A DNA stretch of 25,878 nt, taken from the NCBI GenBank assembly GCA_958430865.1, contig CAUDNR010000402.1:38285-64162 (forward strand), in the 5' to 3' direction. Shown here piece after piece: positions 18,079 through 25,878 of the stretch. The stretch comes from Entrophospora sp. SA101 (Eukaryota > Glomeromycota > Glomeromycetes > Entrophosporales > Entrophosporaceae). Below the pieces are notes generated by a model. That model was not told the origin of the DNA. It saw nothing but the letters and a program-made list of their open reading frames with translations, and ran no database searches. Positions within the stretch are counted from its first letter, which is position 1, and the number at the start of each line of letters is the position of its first letter. The position numbers were made by a program, and so were the translations under genes.

Positions 18079-19262
18079 CTCAAAAAAAGTAGTCAGCTCA
18101 TGAACATAACCAAATATTTATCAGTGCCATTGTTTAAATTAGACAAGAAGAGAAAGTTTAGTGTGTATACAAATTATGGACTACCAGTATATCAAAATAA
18201 AGATAATATATTTCCTTTATAAAGCTACCAAAAGTCGTATATACAAATTCCGATCATTTTTCATTGTCTAAAATTTTACAAATAGGCGAAGAAAAAATAT
18301 ATTTGTTAATGCAAATTTGCTTTATTGAAAACTTTTCAATAAAATGTTCTCTTAGTTCAAATATTCATTCCAAAAACACTTCCAGATACAAAAAAAACCA
18401 TATTCTAAATGGTTTGATTATTAATAAATGAATGATTGTATATATAAATATACATATTAAGTGTATAAAGAAATTTTTCAAAATAAATTTTTTTTTTTAT
18501 CTTTACCAAAACTTATAATAAATTTCATACTTGTATTCTTTTCAATTCAGTATCAAGTTAACATGCTTTAGTGATAGTTATCTAAATAACAATATATTTA
18601 TTATTGGAGCATGCTGTAACAAAACCAAAGTGAACAAAGAAACTACAGGGGGAAATAGATAATAATAATAAACGGCATTTATTTGTCACTGTTAACTGAT
18701 TAACGTTATTATTATAAGCACGTTAAGAATCCTTTTAATAATAATAATAATATTTACTATTTTAAACGGATTAACCCATTACAAATCTGGATGAAAAAAT
18801 ACTCAATATTAATGTTAATGTTAATAATTATTATTAATGGATTACGAATTATAATAACAACACTAAATCCTATTACTATTACTATAATAATAAAATAATA
18901 ACAAGCTAATAATAATAGTAGTAATGCAAAATTAACGGATTATTGTGTTGTAACGGATAAGGCCTTAATATTAACGGGTTATAACACTATTACTATTACT
19001 ATATTAAAATCAATGATATTTGCATTATTTTCATAAAAGCGTAACTATTTTTAATATTAATTATTTCTTTATAAAAATTCTTTTTTCTGGAAAAAAAAGA
19101 TTGCAAGCCAATTATAGGTAACTAAAATTCTGAAATGTTTTGAGAAATAAAGCGTTATAAATTCTATTGAATATATATGCTTGTCTAGCAACCAGGCGAA
19201 GTGGATATATATTTGATCTGTCCTTGTCAAAAAAAAAACAATTATAATAATATTAGTACTAA
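18079..19262. other. AT-rich non-coding region with AATAAT and AACGGATTA words
   Basis: Between about 18650 and 19010 AATAATAAT runs alternate with AACGGATTA/TAACGGGTTA words and CTATTACTATTACTAT motifs. No frame or RNA gene is recognisable. Confidence 0.5.
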
Positions 19263-19450
19263 TATGTTACAAATTCCGTACCTTATATGCAGAATTAAAA
19301 CGTACCTTTTCATATTCAGCATGTTGCAAATTCCGTGCCTTATATACGGAATCAAAAAGTACCTTTTCAGTATTAGTATTAGTATGTTGCAAATGCCATA
19401 CCTATTCTGTACCTTATATGCGAAATCAAAAAATACCTTTTCAGTATTAG
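19263..19450. repeat. Three tandem copies of a 58-68 base repeat
   Basis: Copies begin at 19265, 19321 and 19385 with TGTT(A/G)CAAATTCCGTRCC, continue CTTATATGCGGAATCAAAA and end TACCTTTTCAGTATTAG. The third copy has an extra CTATTCTGTACC segment. Open frames on both strands across the array are repeat-driven and not taken as genes. Confidence 0.75.
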
Positions 19451-19606
19451 CATTACTATTACTATCACTATTACTATTATAATTTTTTTTCGGAAAAATT
19501 CCGTATACTTTATAATAATTATTCCATAGAAACAGCAATAAAAATAAAAATTATAATTCATACGGAATTTCCGTATGCAAATTTTCTGTAGTAATAGTAA
19601 TAGGAC
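19451..19606. repeat. Inverted-repeat segment with CTATTACTATT ends
   Basis: The left end carries CATTACTATTACTATCACTA and the right end GTAGTAATAGTAATAGG, its approximate reverse complement. In between, GAAAAATTCCGTATAC and CATACGGAATTTCCGTATG form further palindromes. It may be a small foldback element adjacent to the tandem repeat. Confidence 0.4.
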
Positions 19607-20347
19607 TCCAAAGGACAAAATATTGATATTACGCTATTAATTGTTTCGGTTACACAATCATCATGTCATCATCTATTTTTTGCAATATACATAACCTAGG
19701 CAATAATGTAATAGAGGGGGGGGTTTTAAATTTTTATTAATAAAAGAAAGGTATGTGTTTGAGTTACAAGGATTTACTATATATATAAATAAAAAAACCA
19801 AATCTAGCCGAAAAAAGCTTTTTTATTATTTTTTTATTGACGATTCTGGTCGAGTCATGTGATTCATAAGATAGCGATACCCTCCGGAAATTCGACCTAT
19901 TATGTATGCTATTGTAGTATTGAATTTTAGAATGAACAAGTAAAAAATGAGTATATATGTCTTCAATAATAAATTACATATTTATTTTTCATTCTTGCAT
20001 TATGCTTAAATTATTCTTGATTTACACCTAATATCTAAGTATGTTTTAGACTTTGAGTAGGGCAATTATGCTGATCCGCACGCAATCTCTTTGTCTTCTA
20101 AAAGTCCTTTTAGTCGGGATTATGTAAAGAAAAAATCCTTAGTGCTCTTCTTCATAAAAGTACCGTCTAATACCAATAATACCAAGTTTTATTCGTTCCC
20201 CTAATCACATGGTGACGGTACGGCTACTATTTCGTACTATTACTATTACTATATCAATATACAGAAATGAGCTTACTATGTCATATATATATTAATTCAA
20301 ATTAAAGTTTAATATTACATACATATAATACATACACAATAAATATA
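19607..20347. other. Non-coding, downstream of DUF202-like gene
   Basis: Contains a G8 run near 19716 and a CTATTACTATTACTAT motif at 20237. No gene seen. Confidence 0.5.
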
Positions 20348-21013
20348 TCATGCAAAAGTCTCTAAAAACAGAAAGGCTATAATTATCGATAAACCTATAG
20401 TCATCATAACTGAAACGTCGAATTCTTCATTTTGAATAATTACAGCTGAATCAATAAACATTTTTTGAAATTTTAAATAATTACAAGTCGCCCATATAAT
20501 TACAAAAAAACCTAAACTTATAAACATCAATCCAATTATATTATGTATTGTTTCTTCTGATGGAAAAAATGAAATTGATAAATTAAATAATTCGTTGCTA
20601 GAATTTGGATTTTCACCAACATCATCACCATTATCTATATGATAAATATGTATTAAAAATGATATTCCTACTAAAAATAAAGCAATTCCGAATTTGATAA
20701 AACTCAAGCATGTTCTTTGAATTGCTTTATAAAAAAAATTTTTTTTAAAATTAGTGATGGGAGATAAATATATTATAGAGATGTGTGCTAGCTAAAAGAC
20801 AATTTACTTACAAAATTGATCCCTTGCCATACTACCAACATTTCTAATTATTATGGTAGATGGGAATCTTTGATAAAAAGGTTGACTAGATATTTCTACG
20901 ACATTTCTATCATTTGATTCAAGATTAGCTCTTGATGTATGAGAGGATTTATTCGGATCGTTATAATTAAATGTTCCGTAATTTTTATTTTGAAGGTTTT
21001 GTAAAAATTGCAT
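20348..21013 (-). CDS. DUF202-like small membrane protein
   Basis: Two exons, 21013-20812 and 20724-20348, joined through an 87-nt GT-AG intron (GTAAGT donor, ATAAAG acceptor), give 192 residues. The first ~55 residues are polar, serine/asparagine-rich and probably cytosolic. At the splice junction the protein reads GSMARDQF|SIQRTCLSFIKFGIA, which matches the DUF202 signature (ARD..ANERTFLAW.R.SLS) in its position before the first membrane segment. Hydrophobic segments lie at about 76-95, 129-150 and 173-189, fitting the three-helix DUF202 layout. A short acidic loop (NGDDVGENP) follows helix 1. In fungi DUF202-type modules occur in VTC polyphosphate-polymerase subunits and in stand-alone proteins of unknown function; this is the latter type. 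The ATG at 21013 is the only upstream start. The Trp-Leu-Arg part of the motif is weak, so family placement is good but not certain. Confidence 0.72.
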
Positions 21014-21345
21014 TATTTTGATTTTTAAAAAAGAATGGAAAAATTATATTTGTCTTTATTATTCATTTATATTAAATTTCAATGATTACTGTGTAACTTT
21101 TGTTTATTGTCTATGCATTAATCATTTTTTGCATTTTTTGTTAATCTTTGTATGTAAATAAAAATTGAAATAAATAAAGAAATTATCGACATGTGACTAC
21201 ATCTTGAGATAAAGCTAGTATAAATTTAGAAACTATTTGATGTTGATTTCAGATTTGGTTAGAATTACATAACTGATTGGCGAATGCTAACCATATTAAC
21301 ATATGTAAATTATTGTTTAACATAAACAATCTATTATATTAAAAA
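21014..21345. other. Upstream region of the DUF202-like gene
   Basis: AT-rich with no frame. It presumably includes the promoter of the minus-strand gene starting at 21013; no specific motif stands out. Confidence 0.45.
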
Positions 21346-21420
21346 CGTTGGGTTACAAAATTAAAATCAGCTGATATATAGTTGTAACCCGCCAGCGAAA
21401 GCAACGAGGCTACAACTAGT
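21346..21420. repeat. Hairpin repeat, copy A
   Basis: Reads GTTGGGTTACAAA, then AAAATCAGCTGAT (21363-21375), then TAGTTGTAACCCGCCAGCGA and GGCTACAACTAGT. TAGTTGTA (21379-21386) can pair with TACAACTA (21411-21418). Alternatively GGGTTACAA (about 21349-21357) can pair perfectly with TTGTAACCC (21382-21390). The block is shared with copy B about 900 bases away. Confidence 0.55.
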
Positions 21421-21645
21421 CTTATTGAAATCGTTGGGTTCACGTGAGTGTAACGTTTAGATTACTGCATATAAATATAAATATAAATCTATTATATATA
21501 TTAAAAATTAAAAATTTTGTGTAATTAATATAATAATAACAATAATGCAAGTAATGCAAATAAATGTATATCGACAATATATATCACAATAAAATTCATA
21601 TATTACGCGTTTACATACTTTAAAAATAACAAAATAAAATAAACT

Positions 21646-21822
21646 ATGGGTAGAAATAACACTATAGATGAGACTTCTGAAGAACATCAACGAAGACTTA
21701 ATCGTGAACGACAACAGCGTTATCATAGAAATATGGATTCTGAAGGCTCCACAGGACTTGAAGTTATTCTAACCTCTTCATTTTTAGATCCCAGTTTTAG
21801 CATTACCTCAGAAAACAAATGA
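21646..21822 (+). CDS. Small ORF, 58 residues, basic N-terminal helix
   Basis: ATG at 21646 (context AAACTATGG) to TGA at 21820. The protein starts MGRNNTIDETSEEHQRRLNR followed by ERQQRYHRNMDSEG and ends SFSITSENK. The arginine/glutamine-rich segment (residues 10-28) is likely helical and resembles the ETSEQ-RQ-RL-type repeats found at the N terminus of helitron/PIF1-helicase-like proteins of these fungi. It may be a remnant or a truncated first exon of such a gene. Codon use looks more protein-like than the surrounding DNA. No other support. Confidence 0.4.
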   Translation: MGRNNTIDETSEEHQRRLNRERQQRYHRNMDSEGSTGLEVILTSSFLDPSFSITSENK

Positions 21823-21973
21823 CTACCCCATTGAGCAAGGAATGAAATCAAAACTGTCACTTTTTAAAATCTATATATTTATAATAAATTGCGACCAAAC
21901 TTACTATAAATGGGATTAGTAAATATATATATACAGCAGATAGATTTATATATATATATACATATTGGATATG

Positions 21974-22093
21974 TATACCGTAAAGTCTGGAAAGATAGCA
22001 TCCCCTTTTTACATATGTGTAACATTTTTTATATATTGACGCTCAATTGTTTTAAAGTAGGGGGTGCTATCTTTCCAGACTTTACGGTATATG
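21974..22093. mobile_element. About 118-bp near-palindromic MITE (TA-flanked)
   Basis: The 31-base left arm (21975-22005, ATACCGTAAAGTCTGGAAAG...) is reverse-complemented by the right arm (22061-22092, ...CTTTCCAGACTTTACGGTAT) with a single mismatch (CATCCCC against CACCCC at the inner end). The loop is about 55 bases of AT-rich DNA. TA dinucleotides flank both arms, as expected for a Tc1/mariner-type MITE. The high arm identity suggests a young or selectively kept foldback. Confidence 0.75.
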
Positions 22094-22280
22094 TACATAT
22101 ATTTATATTGATATAAATATGTATATATATCTGAGAAGTTATTATAAATGCAACAGAATAAAAACCTGTGTTCTACTCATTGGTTAGTGTAATAAATAAA
22201 TGTATGCCAGAAATTAGCTGGTTTTAGGGGGGTGAGTTGTTGGTCTTTGGATCAGGTCACATGGTATTTTATATATATAT

Positions 22281-22356
22281 AGTTGGGCTCTATAATAAGA
22301 CAAATTTAAAATCAGCTGATTGTAACCCGTCAGCGAACTGACAGGTTACAACTAGT
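22281..22356. repeat. Hairpin repeat, copy B (long perfect stem)
   Basis: Shares AAAATCAGCTGAT (22308-22320) and TGTAACCCGYCAGCGAA with copy A. Here TTGTAACC (22320-22327) pairs with GGTTACAA (22344-22351), and GTCAG (22329-22333) with CTGAC (22338-22342), separated by one C/A mismatch and closed by a CGAA loop. It ends ACTAGT like copy A. Confidence 0.6.
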
Positions 22357-22964
22357 AAAAATAAAAACTCCATTCAATTAAATATCGTACTTCGTGACCT
22401 CCTCATCTGAAATTTTGACTTCCTGAATAAACATCGTCTATGTAATTAAAGTTGATTTAATAAATTTTTGTTTAAATTCTTTTGAAAATTTTAAACCACA
22501 AAATGTCAGTTTCAACAAATGAAATATAAATGTTTTATTGATTGGCCAAGCCAGCCGATTCATTGGATGGTTACACATTCAAAATCAGATGATCAACACA
22601 TGATTTTTAACTGTGTAATAAGTATGAATGCAATCAATCACTACAAGCCAGTTCCCAATTGGTATTTATGTTCAGAGTTGGAAATAAGAATAAGAGTGGT
22701 GTAAAATCACGAATTCCCTATTAAAATTGATAGAGTATTGGAAGCCGCCAACAAAATATTTAGATATTATTATTTATCATTTTCTTATTAAGTTTTGTGC
22801 AATTATTTGTGCGTGGCTTTTGTTCAGATAGTGTACAGGTTACTATAACAACTATAAAGCTAAATAGGGAAATATTAAATTCTTATCTGGAAAAAATAGA
22901 GATGACATTTGATAGCTATTGACTAGTTCTACAACCTATCGTCGAGATAATTTTAAAAAAATTA
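22357..22964. other. No supported gene
   Basis: A 61-codon plus-strand frame (22519-22704, begins MKYKCFIDWPSQPIHWMVTH) has slightly protein-like composition but no recognised motif, no clear splice sites and no neighbours to support it. The rest is AT-rich spacer. Confidence 0.35.
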
Positions 22965-23400
22965 CAGTCAAACCTCGATAAACCGAACTTTGGAAATCAC
23001 AAAAATAGGATCGATCGGCTTATCAAAATTCGATTTATGATAACAAAGCGATTTTTATTAATTGTTCAAAATAAATTCGTTATAAAATATAAATTTTTAT
23101 TTGACGATCCGCGAATAAATTGGAGAATCTTACATAATGACCAGCGGAGGAAAATTGACCAATTGAGTACCATTGCATGAAAAATGGTACTATAACAGAT
23201 AAAAAAAAAGAAAATTTGCCGTGTTACTGTCTTTTTCTAAATTCCGTAATTTTTTGTCGATTTTGCAAATTAATTTCTTTTTTTGTGTTAAGTTCTGTTT
23301 GGTTTTGGTGTGATCAACGTTTTCACCTTATTAAGCGAATTTTGGGTCGTACGGCAAATATTCTGTTTATTAAAAAGAGTTCTTTGCAATTGTAACTGCA
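22965..23400 (+). pseudogene. Decayed pogo-like DNA transposon (5' end and N-terminal transposase piece)
   Basis: TA is followed at 22965 by CAGTCAAACCTCGATAAACC and a subterminal part with GATCGGCTTATCAAAATTCG, which is typical of pogo/Tigger/Fot1-type ends (CAGT.AAACCTCGATAA). Beyond it, at 23136, comes MTSGGKLTN, then after a frame change EYHCMKNGTITDKKKENL and, again shifted, a VLLSFSKFRNF-like stretch. This order fits the CENP-B/pogo N-terminal helix-turn-helix (LTN..R...CMKNGT.TQKELA..FGVS.STIS.ILK). Frameshifts and a stop show that it is dead. No matching right-hand end was found, so the element is truncated. Confidence 0.58.
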
Positions 23401-23922
23401 AGTGCCTTGCCATTGTCTGTTATTTGTAATGATATTGCAATGAACTTCCGCTCCCCCAATTTTTTATTTATTCGAAAAAAGGTTCATTATATAATCGAAT
23501 GTTGATTGATCATCTATCGAATTGGTAATAATAAACGAGATTATTTTTGTTGTATATAAATTATTTATTATATTATTAATTAAAGAAATCGATCAAAACT
23601 TTTTAGAAATAGCGGAATATATACTTGGAACAAAACAGACTAGGTAAAATAAAAAAATACGAGACTGATAAACCTGATTTGCGACGAAAAACATTTTTAC
23701 ACAGCTGCGCAACCTCTTTGTTGGGAAATCCGAAAAACGTTTTTTTAAATTGTTTACGTAGTGTCCAACAGCTGCGCAACTAAAGTTATTTGAATATTAT
23801 TTATATTTATAATTATCAAACAGAATCTATTTTTTTAAACAATAAACAATATCTTTTAAATTATGGCTAAAATTTACGATTGATAATTTTTTTTTGATAT
23901 ATACGATAATGAGAAGTTACTA
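23401..23922. other. Non-coding, with a 13-base direct repeat
   Basis: ACAGCTGCGCAAC occurs at 23701-23713 and again at 23768-23780, 67 bases apart. No gene seen. Confidence 0.5.
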
Positions 23923-23930
23923 TTAAAGTG

Positions 23931-24629
23931 TAGAGTTGTTAGTCGAAACGTTTTGAACTTTGTTGAAACGTTTCGTCATTCAACATTTAGGCATGTCGAA
24001 AGTCTAAAGTAATTTCGAAAGCCCAAATTAATGTCAAAGGTCTAAATTGATTGATCATATCGAAAGTCCAGATTGACGTTGAAAGTCTAAATAATGTCAA
24101 AATGCCTAAATTTTATTGAAACAAAATGCCTAATGTTGTTAAAATGCTTTAAATTAGTCATAGTTTACTAATATAAATTCTTACAAATTACAATAAAAAT
24201 AAAATCTATTCCCTTATAACAATCCTGGGAATGTTTCGCAAAAAAAATCACAAAATTTATATTTTTCTATGATAAAGATTGAATTGAATGTTAGAAGAAA
24301 AAATTAAAATTTCCTTGTAGATCGTGTGTCACGGTGAAGTTACATTGTATTAATGATAAAAGATGAATGCAATTGATATTTTCAGTGTATACACAATTAA
24401 TCAGCTAATTTCAAACAAAAAAAACCGCATTATTTTATTATTATTAAAAAGTTGGCTCTATTCTCAAATTTACCAATACTAATATTATTAATTTAGAAAA
24501 AATATTTAGACTTTCGACATTTCAACATGTTTCGACATTACGGCAAATCAAGTGACCTTGTCGAATATATTTCGACAGTCGAAATGCTTAAATGTCTGTT
24601 GAAACCATACCTTTCAACTAACAACTCTA
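23931..24629. mobile_element. 699-bp non-autonomous hAT-type element (MITE) with perfect 8-bp TSD
   Basis: Terminal repeats are TAGAGTTGTTAGTCGAAACG on the left and, reverse-complemented, TAGAGTTGTTAGTTGAAAGG on the right. The flanks are identical: TTAAAGTG at 23923-23930 and at 24630-24637. The 8-bp duplication and the TAG(A/G)GTTGTTA ends match the element at 9275-9907, so the two belong to related hAT groups. The subterminal region holds five or more copies of GAAAGTCTAAA-like words, possible transposase-binding repeats. No transposase frame is present. Confidence 0.85.
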
Positions 24630-24947
24630 TTAAAGTGTGAGCTCGTTGGTAAGCTGTTTGAACACGGCATCTGCAATGGAACGATAGGTGTGATCACCAA
24701 AGTTATAGATAATGATAATGTAGAAATTACTTTTCATAACATTATTAAAATGAACGTTCGAAAAAACACTATAAATTTTGAAATAAACGGTGCACATGCC
24801 TCGAGGGCCAATTCCCATTGCAGAACGCATTTGCCTTGACAACTCACAAGACCCAAGGCGTGACATTACCACATGTGACTCTAATGATTGATGAAAATAT
24901 GTTTGCCCCACGATTAAATCTTTAAAAAATATATTTTGATGTAACAC
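24630..24947 (-). CDS. Hypothetical protein, 105 codons
   Basis: The frame runs from an ATG at 24947 to a TAA at 24630-24632. The first half (LESHVVMSRLGSCELSRQMR, SAMGIGPRG) and the last part (DHTYRSIADAVFKQLTNELT) look coded and are richer in GC than their surroundings. The middle (about 24710-24780, VYFKIYSVFSNVHFNNVMKS and IIIIY) looks intron-like. TCCATTGCAG near 24673 could be an acceptor, but I could not fix a matching donor. The stop codon TAA lies inside the hAT target-site duplication, so the element was inserted exactly at the end of the frame. I do not recognise the family. It lies head to head with the F-box gene, 200 bases apart. Confidence 0.35.
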   Translation of the reverse strand: MLHQNIFFKDLIVGQTYFHQSLESHVVMSRLGSCELSRQMRSAMGIGPRGMCTVYFKIYSVFSNVHFNNVMKSNFYIIIIYNFGDHTYRSIADAVFKQLTNELTL

Positions 24948-25147
24948 GTGCTCACTAATTTTATATTTGAAATGTTTTGAAATACCCCTTTTTTTTTAAA
25001 TTTTTAAAAACTCTACTATTACTATATACCTTGTTATTATAAAATAAAAATTTCTCGCGTAAAAAAAAAGGATTTAACAAACTTTTTAATCTTCTTTTTT
25101 CAACTCATTTTAACTCATTTTACAAACAAATATCTATTAATACAAAA
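24948..25147. promoter_or_regulatory. Short divergent intergenic region
   Basis: About 200 AT-rich bases between two diverging frames. Holds CACGTG within AACACGTGCTC (24944-24954, at the boundary), a CTATTACTATAT motif near 25015 and a poly-A run before the F-box start. If both genes are real it is a shared promoter region. Confidence 0.3.
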
Positions 25148-25429
25148 ATGAATACTACTATTTTAACTTCGAAAGATTATGTAGCTGATAATGTTAATTT
25201 CCCGGTCTGGAATGGATTTCATCCTGGAAAAATAGCAGAAGCAGTAAATTCAGTACAAAAATTGGAAATTGATAATGTGTTTAACTCATATTCTGAACTT
25301 TGTCTCCAATATGATACGTTAAGAACTTATTATGGTGCTAATCAGGATCATTATAGAGAGTATGTTTATTTTTTTTAAAAATAGCCCTATTATTTATTTA
25401 TTTACTTATTTACTTATTTACTTATTTAC

Positions 25430-25484
<55 letters not shown>

Positions 25485-25878
25485 TTATCATATTAGAAAA
25501 TCTCATTTTTTACCACCAAAATATAGCTTAAATGTTGATGAATATACCAAGATTGATAAAAAATTTATAGACAAATATGGCGATGAATCTTGCAAATATC
25601 CAATCAGGAGAAAACAATTAGCAATTTTCCCAAATATTCCTCTTGATGTATTCTCCCAGATTTGTGAAGATCTACCACCCTCTGATTTGTTGGCACTGGT
25701 ACAAACTTGTTCAAGATTCCACTTTATCTTAATGGATAAATGTGATGGAACCCAAAAAATTTGGAAAAAAGCAAGAATGGCTTATTTTAAAGGACTGCAA
25801 CGACCACCACCACCAAGCTGGAATGAATTGCAATACATTAGATTCTTCCTTGCTTCACCTAGATCCTGCATGTTTTGT
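25148..25878 (+). CDS. F-box protein, partial at window end
   Basis: Exon 1 is 25148-25359 (70 codons plus two bases); exon 2 starts at 25497 and runs off the window in frame. The intron (25360-25496, 137 nt) begins GTATGT, ends ATTAG and is mostly a TTTA repeat. The 198 residues seen comprise a lineage-type N-terminal region (MNTTILTSKDYVADNVNFPV, then LQYDTLRTYYGANQDHYREK and SHFLPPKYSL) and an F-box at about 113-150 (FPNIPLDVFSQICEDLPPSD, then LLALVQTCSRF). A W-containing segment, PPPPSWNELQYIRFFLASPR and CMFC follow; the last may start a zinc-binding cluster. F-box proteins recruit substrates to SCF ubiquitin ligases through Skp1. The substrate cannot be inferred. The ATG at 25148 follows an A-rich leader and is the first in frame. 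Confidence 0.85.
25386..25486. repeat. (TTTA)n/(TTAC)n microsatellite in the F-box intron
   Basis: About 100 bases of TTTA units with several TTAC/TTTACTTA variants near the left end. It fills most of the first intron and probably varies in length between strains. Confidence 0.9.

Noticed and set aside
19201..19618. Overlapping 79-98 codon frames on both strands
   Set aside because: They are periodic translations of the tandem repeat (YLIC.IKTYLF-type repeats).
21508..21726. Minus-strand 72-codon hydrophobic frame
   Set aside because: AT-rich chance frame; the opposite strand carries a more protein-like small ORF at 21646.
22519..22704. 61-codon frame MKYKCFIDWPSQPIHWMVTH...
   Set aside because: Slightly protein-like, but no family, no splice sites and no support from context.

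Overview
The window looks like nuclear DNA of an arbuscular mycorrhizal fungus of the Rhizophagus type (Glomeromycotina). This is inferred from the strongly AT-rich sequence, short introns of 60-140 bases, the lineage-typical protein kinase family (N-terminal CPTCN...WC..C zinc-ribbon-like head, WTSGN motif, degenerate HHDLH and DLG motifs, HPNAVYTSRLLNF tail), an F-box gene of the FPNIPLDVFSQICEDLPPSDLLALVQTCSRF type, and a high density of decayed DNA transposons. No species can be proven from the sequence alone.

Layout. 1-1879: non-coding, with a small foldback near 1448-1519. 1880-3804: a rearranged kinase locus in which a headless first copy (exon 1 plus the start of exon 2) runs directly into a complete second copy. 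3805-6711: mostly non-coding, with coding remnants (4304-5029) and an ATTCGAAT-rich repeat (about 5780-6235). 6712-7455: a third, broken kinase copy, cut in its catalytic loop by repeat DNA (7456-8060). 8292-9962 (minus): a Uma2/PD-(D/E)XK-like pseudogene with an intact splice pattern, point lesions and a 633-bp hAT-type non-autonomous element in its first visible exon. 10840-11520: another decayed gene, carrying a 332-bp inverted-repeat element. 13152-13830 (minus): remnants of a MULE-like and a Tc1-like transposase. 14898-16286 (minus): the best gene of the window, a five-exon ribosomal protein uS3 (RPS3) with an unusual poly-glycine tail. 16830-18078 (minus): orphan exons of unrecognised genes. 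18650-20250: AT-rich DNA with tandem repeats and recurring CTATTACTATT motifs. 20348-21013 (minus): a two-exon DUF202-like membrane protein. 21346-22356: a small ORF, a near-palindromic MITE and two copies of a hairpin repeat. 22965-23400: a decayed pogo-like transposon end. 23931-24629: a second hAT-type element with a perfect 8-bp target duplication. 24630-25878: a minus-strand ORF and the start of a divergent F-box gene that runs off the window.

The genes do not form a pathway. RPS3 is housekeeping; kinase, Uma2-like and F-box genes belong to families known to be expanded in these fungi. The clearest theme is gene birth and decay by tandem duplication and small DNA transposons. I found no convincing undescribed multi-gene system. 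The most unusual items are the double-headed kinase locus with a lost splice acceptor, the GC-AG intron in its intact copy, the uS3 poly-glycine tail and the two related hAT MITEs.
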